From: Auricularia sp. M13
Lineage: Eukaryota > Basidiomycota > Agaricomycetes > Auriculariales > Auriculariaceae
NCBI GenBank assembly: GCA_037042915.1
Contig: CM073194.1
Coordinates: 1,612,001 to 1,676,000 of the forward strand
Direction: 5' to 3'
DNA: 64,000 bases
Shown here: positions 21,551 through 32,556 of the stretch, in pieces
How positions within the stretch are numbered: position 1 is the stretch's first letter
Layout of the letters: the number at the start of each line of letters is the position of its first letter
Made by a program: the position numbers and the translations under genes
The notes under the pieces: generated by a model
Database searches by the model: none
What the model was told of the DNA's origin: nothing
Seen by the model: only the letters and a program-made list of their open reading frames with translations

Positions 21551-23017
21551 GTTTTGTTGCGGTAATTTTGACCTGTAATCGCTGGAAGGTTGTAATAATA
21601 TTTCTTCGAGACAGCTTCCGCCGATAGTTTGGGGGATTCTGGAATAAGGAGATGCTAAGAAGACGCAATTACCGCAACAGTGATGCGAACAGCTTGCTAA
21701 ATGTCGGCTCAGAAGCTTGTTGGGAAGCAGTGCGCGGGTCCTTATGCGAGAGTGCTAAGCTCAACGTAGGAAGGGAATGCACCAGCCCTGAACACGTGCA
21801 TAGTCGACGATTCGGCGTGAGGATACTGCGTAAAAAGTCGAGTGTACCAAGCGCTCTAGAATTCGGAGTAGTCACTCGATCTAGGCGCACAATAACTCGC
21901 GGAGGACGGCGTCATTACTATCCGCGTAGGATAACGCAGTGCGCACGAGGAGTGATGACATTCAAACCGCGTAGTATCAAAGTAGACTAAAGTTGACTAG
22001 CGCACGGGTTCCTTGAGCAGGCGGAAGTGATGAAAAAAGAGGAGTTGAAGAGAGGACACCATTACAAACTCCGCAGCGACCTTTGCCTCTTCGCCTCTTC
22101 CGCCTTGTTCAATTCCGGCGCTTTCCTCACCCAAGTACTGGTATAAATGGATCTGAAGCTTGGGGTGTACAGACAGCTTTCCCAGGGCCTTCCATGTGCT
22201 TTTCCTGCTGCTACTCACTGCCCAGCAGGCCAGCGCTACACGGGTTATGCTGCGCGAAGTGTCAGTTCGCGGTCTTCTAACACGGGGAGGCACCCCTATG
22301 CATCCGATTGCGCCCCCAAGGCAAGCCAAACTTTCCTACAGTTCTCACCAGGTTTAAACAGCTGCCGACGATACGCACATCTCTCAGCATTGGCTGGCCC
22401 TGGTGTTTCTGAAGTGCACCGTTCCCTCTCGCGAACAGCACATGCGGCGCTTGTTTCCCATCCCAAGCGTCCTGTTCTTTCTCTCCTCATCTGCATGACT
22501 TGGCTGTAACTCGAGGTACAATTGATACCGCCCCAAAAGTTACTTCGACCCTTGCTTTTGTGGGAAAAACTCGAACGGTCCCGAACCCCATTCAACGGCA
22601 GCAGGTCGTGTTCTGGGGGCAAACCGGTAGCGAGCCGAGATCGCTGACCTCTCAGCTATATACACGGTGTGTAGCAACAGCCAAACCGAATACAGCATGC
22701 CATGAACCCGGACTTATAATTCCAACAGCTTTTTGCACCTGGCCCACTGACTCTATCGATTATCGCGCACTCAGAATGATCTACGCCTACCCCGGGAAAG
22801 GCATGCGCACTGCCCGAAAACTGTCGCCGTTATGGTATCGTGCCACCTTGTTGTGCGCTTTCATGGTCTACACTCCTGTCTCGAGAAGCACCCGATGCTC
22901 GGGTCTGTGTCAGCCGATTCATTGGCACAGTCATCATTGCGGAAGCTAAGTATAGGTGCTCATGCAGAAGCATAAAGCCTGGGGTGCATTCAAAGATTAG
23001 CGGTTCGCAGTGCATCG
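21551..23017. other. intergenic between GST paralogues
   Basis: 1.5 kb with only short frames; none has a recognisable motif. No repeat seen. The length suggests room for regulation of the second GST gene. Confidence 0.5.
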
Positions 23018-23805
23018 ATGTCTATCACTCTGTACGATCTCGCATCCAAGAAAGGCGCATGGTCGCCATTCGTATGGAGAACGAGGTCTGTTCACTCCTC
23101 AAGTCCATGCCCGAGCTAATCGTGATTCATTGCAGATTGGCCCTTAACTACAAGTGCCTTGCGTACAAGACGCACTGGCTTGGGTTCGCTGAGGTCGACG
23201 GGGCCATGAAATCCATCGGCGCCGCGCCAACTGGCAAGCGTCCAGACACCGGCGCGGACTTGTACACAGTGCCCGCCGTCACGATCGATGGCAAAGTCTA
23301 TGTCGAGTCGCAGGACATCGTAGAACACCTGGAGAACGCCTTCCCCGGCAGCTCGCCGGCGCTCCTGCCGCCCAGCACACGTGCTCTGCAATCCGCGTTT
23401 ATCCTGTTCTTCACCACGCAGGTGTTCGAACCAACCGCCCGGATTCTCGTGCCGGGCGTACCGGACATCATCGACCATGAGGGCGCGGAATACGTTCGAG
23501 CCACGCGGCGCGCTTGGTTCGGCACGCCGCTGGAGGAGTGGGCGCCTCTTGGCTCGGAGAAGCGTACAAAGGCTTGGGAGACCGCCGAGGCAGGCTGGGG
23601 CAAGCTTGCTGCCATCTATCGCAAGAGCGAGGGCGTGTGGCTAACTGGAGCTGAGCCGGCTTATGCTGACTTCGTCGTGCTCTCCGCCCTCATCTTCACT
23701 TCGAAAACTGTTTTGGAGGACGAGTGGAAGGCGGTACTGGGCTGGCATGATGGTATTTGGGCGAAGCTATGGAAGGCTGGTGAGAAGTATATGCAAGAGA
23801 ACTGA
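23018..23805 (+). CDS. glutathione S-transferase, GTE/UstS-like, paralogue 2
   Basis: Exons 23018-23085 and 23136-23805 give 245 aa. It starts MSITLYDLASKKGAWSPFVW, very close to the LigE-type start (LYDL...SPxVWRT). The same one-intron structure as paralogue 1 is kept, with the split AG|A codon at RTR|LALN. Conserved blocks: GKRPDTGADLYTVPAV, EEWAPLGSEKR and VWLTGAEPAYADFVVL. Codon use and domain length match the neighbours. The upstream reading frame that would extend the second exon leftward lacks homology, so the spliced start is preferred. Confidence 0.9.
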
Positions 23806-23921
23806 GCTCTATTGAAGGAAACCAGTCTTTGTCGGTAAAGAAATATCACATCAGGTTCAAACTAAACATAAGGGTTGTTACTACGTAAATACGCAGATCG
23901 CTGGAATACGCAGTGTTCAAT

Positions 23922-24715
23922 TCACTCTTCGTTCATGTACACTTCTCCAGCGTGCCACAGCCTATTCCACAGGCCATCATGCCAGCCTGACAGCGCGGCC
24001 GTCCATTCATCCCCCGGAATGGCCTTCTGCATGAAGCAGAATACCGCGAGCATCACAAAATCCGCAAATACAGGTTGTGCGCCGGTGAGCCAGACACCCT
24101 CGCTCTTGCGATGCACTGCCGCCAGCTTGCCCCAGCCCTCCTCAGCGGCCTTCCAGGCATTTCTGCGCTTTTCGGAACCAAACGGCACCCACTCCTCCAG
24201 CGGCGTCCCGAACCACGAGAGCCTCGTGCTGCGGAAGTATTCCGCGCTCTCCGGGTCGACGATGTCCGGCACACCCGGTACTAAAATTTGCACCGTTGGT
24301 GTGAGGGCCTGAGAGACGAGGAAGTCGACATAGGCCGCTTGAAGAGCGCGCGTCCCCGCAGGGAAAAGCGAGGGAGCGTCTGGGAAGGCTTTCTCGAGGT
24401 AATCGATGATCGCGTCGGAGCCTGCGATGAATTGTCCGTCCGTAGTTTGGACAACGGGACAGGTGTAGAAGTCTCCGCTGTTGTCTGGACGTTTCCCTGT
24501 AGGCGGTACGCCTACGGACTTGAAGTAAGGCTCGATCTCTGTGAACTTGAGCCAGCGCGTCTTATACGGGATACGCTTGTAGTTGAGAGCCAGTCTACCT
24601 TCATGTTGAGTGAAGATATCGCACAGTGACAAAAGCTCACGAACCTCACTCTCCACGTAAATGGTGATATAGGTCCTTTATTGGACGCGAGGTCGTAGAA
24701 CGTGATCACTGACAT
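23922..24715 (-). CDS. glutathione S-transferase, GTE/UstS-like, paralogue 3
   Basis: On the minus strand, exons 24645-24715 and 23922-24594 give 247 aa starting MSVITFYDLASNKGPISPFT. The intron position is identical to that of paralogues 1 and 2. Conserved blocks: LNYKRIPYKTRWLKF, GKRPDNSGDFYTCPV, EEWVPFGSEKR and VWLTGAQPVFADFVML. It lies tail-to-tail with paralogue 2 (116 bp apart) and head-to-head with RAD17, so the cluster arose by local duplication with one inversion. Cys replaces Val in the substrate-side YTCPV segment. Confidence 0.9.
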
Positions 24716-25170
24716 GGTGGGGATGGGCTATCAGCGGTGGTTACCGTGTCCGGTCGCACCGCTTCGCCCTTTTATGTTACCATGAGCGCACTGTCTGAAT
24801 CCGATGAAATGACAATTTTAGATAAAGGCACCGTGTTGACGACCGGAAGGCTCCTTTGCACACTACAATGGAAGACGGTTCAAGACAGTCGAACCATGTC
24901 AAAATTTGGTCAAAATGACCACTTGCGGCCCGACTGATTATCCTTCAGCAAGGGGTATGTACAAAAAAAAGCCTTTGTTCAATGCCATACGCAAATATAT
25001 CTTCAATGCAATACGCGAAGGTGGTGTCTGTATCCCGGGGTGCCGTGGCCGGCCCAATGGTGGTCAGGAGGAAGAGATTCGGAGTTGGAACCGCGTTTCA
25101 CTCCGATCCTTCTTCTACGACTCAAGTCTGACCGACAAGCTGGCAACATATTCTCTTAGCATCTGTTTCA
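24716..25170. promoter_or_regulatory. divergent promoter region, GST paralogue 3 / RAD17
   Basis: 455 bp between two start codons facing away from each other. It holds both promoters. AT-rich stretches occur around 24755-24775 and 24960-25000. No specific factor site can be named with confidence. Confidence 0.5.
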
Positions 25171-27521
25171 ATGAGCCAGGAATCTACTTCAAGACGCGCT
25201 GCGGCTGGCGCGAACAGAATCAAGGCCGATAAGAGCACATTGAAGCCGGACTCTTCAGGCGAGCGGCGACCAGCAAAACCGCTGTCAATGGTATGTCGTT
25301 TCTGGCAATGAAGCGCCGTCCGGGCTCACTGTTGCATCCTAGTTCGCTGCGCCATTACCACCCGCATTACGGTCCTCCCAACAATCATCCCAGTCTTCAG
25401 CGTCCCCGTCGCAAAAGCCATCGTTAGCGCCGCCAGCCGGCTCTAGCCAGATATTCAAGGGGAAGCAGAAAGAGGCTGTCCTTAGCACTGATGAATCGCT
25501 CTGGGTCGACATGCACCAGCCGTTGACTGAGGTCCGCAGTAATTCAAACTTCGCGTTATTTCTCTAACTGGGTTCAGGAAGATCTCGTAGTACACAAGAA
25601 GAAAATCGAGACCGTAAGACATTGGCTCTCTGAAGCACTTGACGGCAAATCTTCCAAATATCGTGTGCGCGCTGTGGCTGTTTTCTGTGAACCACTATCG
25701 TCCGTTAACATCACTTTTTCAGAGAATCCTAGCCTTGACAGGACCAGCCGGAGCGGGTAAAACAGCGTCCATTCAGGTCCTCGCACGTGAATTGGACTTT
25801 GAGCTCGTCGAATGGTCTAATGCTATGGACGATGCTGGCGATGATTTAGGTACGCCTTATACTCCTGCTGCATCCAATATTAACCTGTCGTTGAAGATCG
25901 AGAGTCTGTTTCGCGCAAGTTCCAAAGTTTCCTGTCTCGTGCGGCGTCATATCGCCCTCTCCTCTCCGCGGCAGGCGCAGGGCCGTCAGGACGCAAGCGA
26001 CGAGTAATTGTACTCGAAGACCTGCCTAATATCCTACACCCTACGGTGCTGCAAGCATTCCACTCCGCCCTACTCTCGTTTACCGAGCAGCCGCCCGAGG
26101 AGACCTGTCCGCTTGTGCTCATTGTGAGCGACGCTGGCCTGCGCGCAGAAGACTCCGACGACCGCAATACGCGCGATGCTGCGATCAATATCCGGACCGT
26201 CCTGCCCTCACAGCTGCTCAACAGTCCATTCGTTGCGCAGGTGGCCTTCAATCCAGTCGCCCCTACGCGCATGCGCAAAGCGCTCCAGGTCATCCTCGCG
26301 ATAGAGGAACCCAAGCGCAAGGGCGTAGCTGCCGCGGACCTCATAGATGCTGTCGTCACGGGTAGTAACGGCGATGTGCGCGCTGCCATTATGGCCCTGC
26401 AGTTTGCATGCCTTGTTGATGTCAAAGGTGGCAAAGGGAAGGGCAAGAAAACCGCGCGACCGAAGGATATGTGCGTCGTTTCTTTTGCGTCCGTCGTGGA
26501 GTGAAAACTCAACATCTTTATCTCCAGACTTGAAGCTGTCACGAAGAGGGAATGCTCGCTTGCCCTGTTTCACCTACTGGGCAAACTACTCTATAACAAA
26601 CGTGCGCTCTTTTCTTCAACACTAGCCGCATGCAGCTAAATTCTGAAGGTAAGGGAGACCCCCCCGGAGCCTCCCTCTCTGGCAAGGGTGCCGACCGCGA
26701 GCATGAAGCAGATAAGCTCATTCCGGATCCACCAAAGCTTCCTCCCCATTTGCGCGTGGAGCAGCATCGCGCGGCGTCGCGCGTTGATGTCAATGTAAGT
26801 TGGGTCCATCTGCTGGTGCTTGGACTTAAGCTGATTTTTTGTAAGGCTCTGTATTCGGATTCACCGGTCGACAGCTCTTTGCTCTCGCTGTACCTGCACC
26901 AGAATTACACGCAATTCTGCGTCGACATCGACGAGGCGTGGGACGTCTGCGAGCATTTCAGCCTGTTCGACGTTTCATCTCGCACAGAGGAAAGCGTATG
27001 TACCTGGGCATGTCCCGACATCGACGCTACTCGGTGCTGACTGACGACGCTCGCAGTGGACTCGCGCCCCGCCCCATGCTTTCCATCTCCTGACGCTCGG
27101 CGTGCTGCATGGCCTCCCAACACCAGTCCCGCGGAAAGGGCAGAAAATGTTCAAGCCCGAATTCTTCGAGGTCCTGCGTAAGACGCGCGAAGCGGAGGCG
27201 GGCGCACGCGATGTGCGCACATGGCTCTCCAGTTCCGAGGGCAGCAGCAACTGGAATTACGTGGAAACTGTTACAGAGCTGGGTGCCGTGCTGCGGTCGT
27301 CAGGCGATGCGCCATCGTCGCATATTCTCTTTTCGACCCTGAAGATGGAGGATACCCGCCGTGGACCGGGACTGCAGGCGTTGGATGAGGATGGGGAGGA
27401 TGCAGATATCGGGGACAATGAGGACGTCGATGTGACGTTTGTCGGTACGGCCGTGCCGACACTGGTTGAGATTGAGCAGCAGCACGGGTGGTTGGAGAAT
27501 GACCTTATCGAGGAGAACTAG
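25171..27521 (+). CDS. rad17: checkpoint clamp loader Rad17 (Rad24 in budding yeast)
   Basis: Nine exons (25171-25290, 25343-25531, 25578-25664, 25723-25849, 25903-26470, 26528-26601, 26649-26794, 26846-26995, 27057-27521) close to 641 aa. Family landmarks in order: LWVDMHQPLTEEDLVVHKKK (residues ~93-112), the Walker A GPAGAGKT (139-146), VIVLEDLPN as the Walker B region (about 209-217), LGKLLYNKRKGDPP, PPKLPPHL, and SLYLHQNYTQF in the C-terminal collar domain. The C-terminus is acidic. Rad17 with Rfc2-5 loads the 9-1-1 clamp at DNA damage and activates the checkpoint kinase. Length is normal for the family. No break was seen. Confidence 0.93.
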
Positions 27522-28013
27522 ATGGAAGCTACCTTAATAGCCAAACGTACTCTATGAATGGTGTCATATTCTTGATTCAATCTTCATGAGCACTCCTGCC
27601 GCAGCCGATTAACACTGCGGCCATCCAACGTCGCGTATGATGCGAGCCTTGCTCCTGCTGTAGGAGGGCAACGTAAAGGTGAATTCTCCAGCATGATTAA
27701 CATTGGGGACGGAACTTGCGCAGCAGTCGGTACACGGCTATTAGCTCTCGGCATGTTGACTATCGATCCCGACGTCGCACAGAGCAAACTGAACTTAGGA
27801 CAAGTAAGGTAAGGCATCCGCTGCTCATGCAGCCCTCCAGATCTGCTTCACACGATGCAGCGCACAACCATACATGGCTGATCTACTAAGTACCTTGGGA
27901 TTCGTTGGGCTGAGACTCTCAGGATTGCGGCTCGCGATCAGGATCTCGGAGTCCTCCAGGCGCGCGAGTGAGACGCGTGAGGCTTCCGTGTACTTTCAAT
28001 TCTCAGACTGCAA
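27522..28013. other. intergenic, convergent 3' ends
   Basis: Spacer between the convergent ends of RAD17 and the secreted-protein gene. No gene or repeat recognised. Confidence 0.5.
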
Positions 28014-28940
28014 TTATACAGCATAGAGTATTACAGTTCCAGCCGCAAGGGCGAGGAGGGCGAGATTTCGAGGCATCAGTGCATGTCCAGAATTTGGAGG
28101 TGGCGCAGACGCCGAGGGTGTAGAGGACGAGTCTGCTGTATCGGGCGGCCCCGTCACAGGCGCCAAAGAAGAGTCTGGGTTCGGCGCACCCGTTGTTGCT
28201 GTTGGTCCAGACGGAGTGGTGGTGCTATTCGAGCTCGGTTCGCCGCCTACGATATCCCCGCCCGTAATGCTATTTCAAAAGTAAGCGTCAGATCCAATTA
28301 CTGTCGATGAATGCAGAGGAGACTTACACGAACTGTTTTATGCCGAAGAACAGCGTCTGCTCGACAGGTAAATCGCTCGCAGGGGGTACCCGCAAGACCA
28401 GCTTCAAAGTATGTTCCTCGGCGGGATCGAGTTCGTCCTTCTGGAACGGATCGGCCGGACAGCTCAATGGTCTTGCAATAGGAACCGTTTTGAACGTTTC
28501 GTCATCCCCATCAAGGGTGACAGTGACAAGCGTAGGCAGAGTGCCGCCTGGTTGCGTGAGAGTGCTAAGTGCGACGGCCGTTCCTATGAGAGACAAGAGA
28601 ACGTTCAGCAAATAAATTACTTCATGTTGAGCTTACCTATAAAGGTCAGCGAGACGGATGCTCCAGCGGAAGTCGCAAACTTGAACCCGTCTGCGCAAGG
28701 TGACGGCCCAAGGTTATAACATCCGGGTTGATCTACAAGGCGCGCATGAGCTAAGTTGAAGTACGCGATCAAGCGCGTACCACTTGCAAGTCCTCCTTCC
28801 GCATTGTACTGGCATATGGAGGGGCTAGTCCAGTCGCCGATATACTTGAGACGCGGGTCGTTTGCAAGAATCGTCACTGTCTGCGCCGTCGCGACGCCAA
28901 GAACCATGACAAGACCTGAGGTTAAAGTATACGATTTCAT
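28014..28940 (-). CDS. secreted, membrane-anchored beta-rich protein, function unknown
   Basis: Exons 28637-28940, 28328-28583 and 28014-28269 close to 271 aa. It has a signal peptide (MKSYTLTSGLVMVLGVATAQ). An extracellular domain starts TVTILANDPRLKYIGDWT and alternates short strands: FKFATSAGASVSLTFIG, VTVTLDGDDETF and LKLVLRVPP. This is the composition of the jelly-roll-like extracellular domains common in Agaricomycete transmembrane proteins. Then come a Ser/Thr/Pro-rich stalk (about residues 190-250) and a C-terminal hydrophobic segment, LALLALAAGTVILYAV, that runs to the end. It is probably a GPI-anchored wall protein or a single-span protein with almost no cytoplasmic tail. No enzymatic motif was seen. 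Confidence 0.8.
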
Positions 28941-29241
28941 CGGGGAGCTGCGCGTTGCGTTACTGTCCTGTGTGTGGCTTGCAAAGGAAGGAAGCGAGAT
29001 CGGTTATGACCGTGCACAAGAGGCAGTGCCATCGGAAGCATTGAGCGGACATATCATGAATAAAACGCCGTGTGAGAACAACTGTTTATTTCTCTTGGAT
29101 GAATAGCATTCTGCTACTTATAGAGGCTCTAAGATACAAAATAAATTTATCCAGTCTCCAGTGCTACAAGTCCAACCGGCACCGAGCCCGTAACAGCCAG
29201 TAAACGTATCCCAAACGTCCGTACTCGTGACCTTTGCTCGC
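28941..29241. other. intergenic
   Basis: About 300 bp between two minus-strand genes. It should hold the promoter of the secreted-protein gene. Nothing specific seen. Confidence 0.5.
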
Positions 29242-30545
29242 TCATAAACGTAAAAGGAGCATGCTCGCGGAAAACGCCACTGCAGCTAGGCCTGCGAGGG
29301 AAATGTGTCCGACTTCGGCATTACCGGCACTCGTAATGAGGGGATATGGCGCCTTGCCGTCTGCAGGCGAGCTGCCAGGCACAGGGATAGCGGCTGAGAA
29401 CGCCGCCATGTACGACACCTGATCCTTCGGGGACGCCCATGAGTGATTGCTACCTGTAGGCAGATGAGAAAGAAAAGCCAGCTTGTGCTACCTCCACGCA
29501 CCGCCGAAGAAGGTCTCAGCTTCTATGCCGCGTATCTTGGTAGTCTCGACCGCCCGCAGGATCACGTCCGTCGCGTGGATGACGGACTTTCCATTCACCC
29601 AAAGCTCGATCTCACCTAAACACGCAGTCAGATCGTTGAGATAAAGTCGTTAGGTAGTGCTCACCATCGGCTTTACCAAACGTATTGAGCTTCACGCGCT
29701 GAGCGACGACGGTCCAGTCTCCACGCGTGAACTTGAAGGCTCCTCGCGCGATGCTGAAGCCATATATCCTGGGATCCGGCTCGGAGCCGTTGAGCCTCAT
29801 GAGAGCGTCCGTGGAAGACGGTGGAACGTAGGCATAGATCTCGCCGTCGCCGAACTCACTGAAATTGGGACGTCATTCAGAGGGCGTTGCATCAGGAAAA
29901 AGACATAGGCTTACCGCCACATGAGTCTCAGCGAGAAGCATTTGTCACGGCCGGTCTGGCGACCTCCTGCGCAGCCGGTAGCAGATGCCTCGTCGGCGCC
30001 GCCATCTGAGAAAGCAAATGTGATTGCTCAGCGGTGACCAGATCACGATGGCCGGTGAGGACACTTACAAGGACCCGGCAGCTTGCCTCCCCAACTGTCC
30101 CAGAGTCAGAGGTTGAAAAGACAGTTGGGGACGGCACGTACACGAAATCAAAATCCTCGGGGAAGTAGACGGCGTATGAGAACAGAATCTCGTCGCCCTC
30201 GAGAAAGTCCAGCGGTCCTGTGAACTTGAACCCGAACCCGCCGATGCCCGGAGGACTGGGCGCAGTACTGTATGAATCCTTAGGGTAGAGCGCCTTGTAT
30301 CCGGGAGTGCCATCGGGAGCGATCTCGACCTTGGGCTCCCCCCAGAAATGAGGCCTCACGATGCCGAGGGCCTTGTCGGTCAGTGGTATCCGTACAGCAT
30401 CCCGGCCGATATCCAATGAGCCAGGAGCTGAGGTGTAGCCATTGGAAATGGGGATGGGGAAGAGATGCTTCGCGTCGAAGGCCGCAAGTACGCCAGGTGA
30501 AGAGACGCAGAGCGCCGCACAGAGAGCCAGTGCTAAAGTGTTCAT
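29242..30545 (-). CDS. PL14-like polysaccharide lyase, secreted and anchored
   Basis: Exons 30142-30545, 30069-30094 (26 nt), 29915-30005, 29665-29858, 29502-29615 and 29242-29453 close to 346 aa. A signal peptide (about 21 residues) is followed by a beta-jelly-roll lyase domain. Family pieces in order: GFGFKFTGPLDFLEGDEI, LFSYAVYFPEDFDF, then WGGKLPGPYGG, CFSLRLMWREFGDGEIYAYV, GDWTVVAQRVKLNT, EIELWVNGKSVI and IEAETFFGG. These match the polysaccharide lyase family 14 / alginate-lyase-like group that attacks acidic glycans. The C-terminus ends with a hydrophobic segment, LAGLAAVAFSASMLLLRL, suggesting a GPI anchor. The enzyme may act on the fungus's own glucuronan or on algal or plant polyuronides. 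Confidence 0.85.
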
Positions 30546-31426
30546 GGCGTAGAGAATGAATGAAGTTGAGGGGGTCCGGGAATTATGTATCGAGGAGCAT
30601 CTCGCTCGACCAGAGCTTATAATATTTAAATCCGGGTGAGACAGAGCAAGGTGTACGCTGCGGAGAGTTCGAAGCAAAACTGCGCACAACTTTGCCGCCC
30701 GCCCTTGATGCTTGATGTCTCCACAAGCCTAAAAAGAAAGAAACTCCGTCCCGGCGCAGCGCAAGTAATTGAATACAATCTTCAAAGATATGTTGGCACC
30801 CTTGTGTTTCCTCTGTCTCATAGAGCATCTTCCGAATGCTCAGGTCCCACTCTGTTTGTCCACCTGTTAAAACCTAATGAACGACCCCTGATCATTTTCA
30901 CCGGGGAGGAAATGAGGTCGAGGCCACGGGCAGATTGCGCAGCCGGTTCCCGCACGCTTCAGGTGCGAGATTTTGTCGATCCCAATCGGTCTATTGGACG
31001 CCGGGCCTGTCGATCCCAGCCATACATGTGCCGTGCATGCACAGCACGGCGATCGCGCAATGCGCAGCAGCCTACATAGCCTGGGGTGCAGCAGCATGAA
31101 AGCCACGCTGTGGGACTCCCAGCGGGGAAAGAACTGCCGTACATCCAGGCAATGAACGCGTTTAATTGCTACCGTACTTCCACAAATTGAACAGACTCAG
31201 CATTGCTGTATACGTGTAACCGCGTGTGAATGATCCGCGGCATCATAGGCAGATACGGACCGAATCTCCTATCTACAGTACTTGCCTTCTTGAGCGCAAC
31301 AGCGCGCAGCAAGTCCCAGCTCGCTCATCGCCGAAAGAAACGCAAAGTCTGGAATTTGAATCTCTCATCATTTCAATCATGGGCTGCGGTCACTCTGAGG
31401 ACTAAAAGAGCTCGCAAGTCATGCGT
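30546..31426. other. intergenic
   Basis: 880 bp. It holds the promoter of the lyase gene, including an AT-rich TATA-like tract at about 30618-30632. The rest shows no gene. Confidence 0.5.
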
Positions 31427-32556
31427 TTACCACTGATACACGGCCTCCTCAGACCACATTTCGCCAGTTTTCCCTCCAATATCCTGAATGGCGAGTAGGA
31501 CGGGCGTCTTAGCACCCTGGTCGATTGTCTTCGTCCCGTTGCCCTTGGTCATGTCGGTATTGACGTATCCGGGGCAGCATGCGTTGATGAGGACGCCGTG
31601 AGTGTCCTTCTCCCTGACGATGGCACGAGTCGTTCTGCGATGCCCTCCTCGAACTCGCGCCGGCCTTGTCCTGACGACGTACGCGGCCTTCCCGCGAGAC
31701 TGCGCGTTCGGGCGGGCGGGCGAGGGCGAGAGGGGACCCGGTCGCATGATCGACAGGAAGGCGAGCGCTGTTCGTGGTTGCAGCGTCTTTTTTCTTCGGC
31801 GTCCACGGTGAGATATCCTCGAACTCGCGCATGAGGTTCGTCGCATCCTCGAGAGTCGCGCTGAAAATCGCCGAAAAAGCGCTGCCGCGACCGTTGCGGG
31901 CGAGAACCTCGGAAGCAAGGTCGCGCAATCATTATACGGTCCAGCCTTCCCGCGAGACTAGCGACGTTCACGATGCGCGAGAGGGGGCCCGGTCGCATGA
32001 TCGACAGGAAAGCGAGCGTCGCGTAGACCGTGCCGTGGTAGTTTGTGTGCAGCGTCTTTTTCACCACATCGGCGTCTACACGGTGAGATATCAGCTTCGC
32101 GACCAATACTGTTGCCGATATAACTAACTGAAACCGTCCAGTGCGATTGCGGCATTATTCACGGCGATGTCGATCTGGCCGTGCGTCTGCTTGAGCGTTT
32201 GGACAAATGCATCGACGCTGGCTTTGTCATCGACGTCGAACTTGTGAAAGGCGAGGCTGACGGGGCCGCCCTGCGCCTTCAACACCTTCGCTTTGAGCAG
32301 CTGTTCGTCGCCGTTCAGCGCGGTGAGCGCAGCCTGACCACGTGACGCATCGCGCGCCGTCAGGTAGATAAGGAATGAGCCCGTGTTCAGGGCCGACGAT
32401 GGGTACTGCAGTGCGAGGTTACGAACTGCGTGATGCGCGAGTCTGTCAGAAATTATGGCACAGCGGCTGGTGAAGGCGGGGTCAGTTCTTACCGATAGCG
32501 AATCCGATGCCTTTGTTGGCGCCGGTTACAGCTGCTACGCGGGCGTAGGTGCTCAT
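31427..32556 (-). pseudogene. short-chain dehydrogenase (carbonyl-reductase type), broken
   Basis: The 5' part is well preserved: exon 32493-32556 with VTGANKGIGFAI (NADPH-binding TGxxxGIG), then an exon from 32425 with RNLALQYPSS, LTARDASRG, KFDVDDKASV and INNAA-type DIAVNNAAIALD. The next exon (from 32075) gives VVKKTLHTNYHGTVYATLAF and RIVNVASLAGRLD. After that the frame shifts near 31935 to LEDATNLMREFED. The segment that should contain the catalytic Tyr-x-x-x-Lys is disrupted by a repeat of earlier gene sequence (31687-31817 duplicates 31945-32092) and further frame changes. The end is recognisable again: LINACCPGYVNTDMTKGNGT. The enzyme cannot be made in one piece. Confidence 0.82.
31687..32092. 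repeat. internal duplication within the dehydrogenase pseudogene
   Basis: 31687-31817 and 31945-32092 are homologous. Both begin CCTTCCCGCGAGACT, share GTCGCATGATCGACAGGAA, and end (C)ACGGTGAGATATC. They differ by small indels and substitutions. The downstream copy is out of place in the coding order and breaks the gene. Confidence 0.85.
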
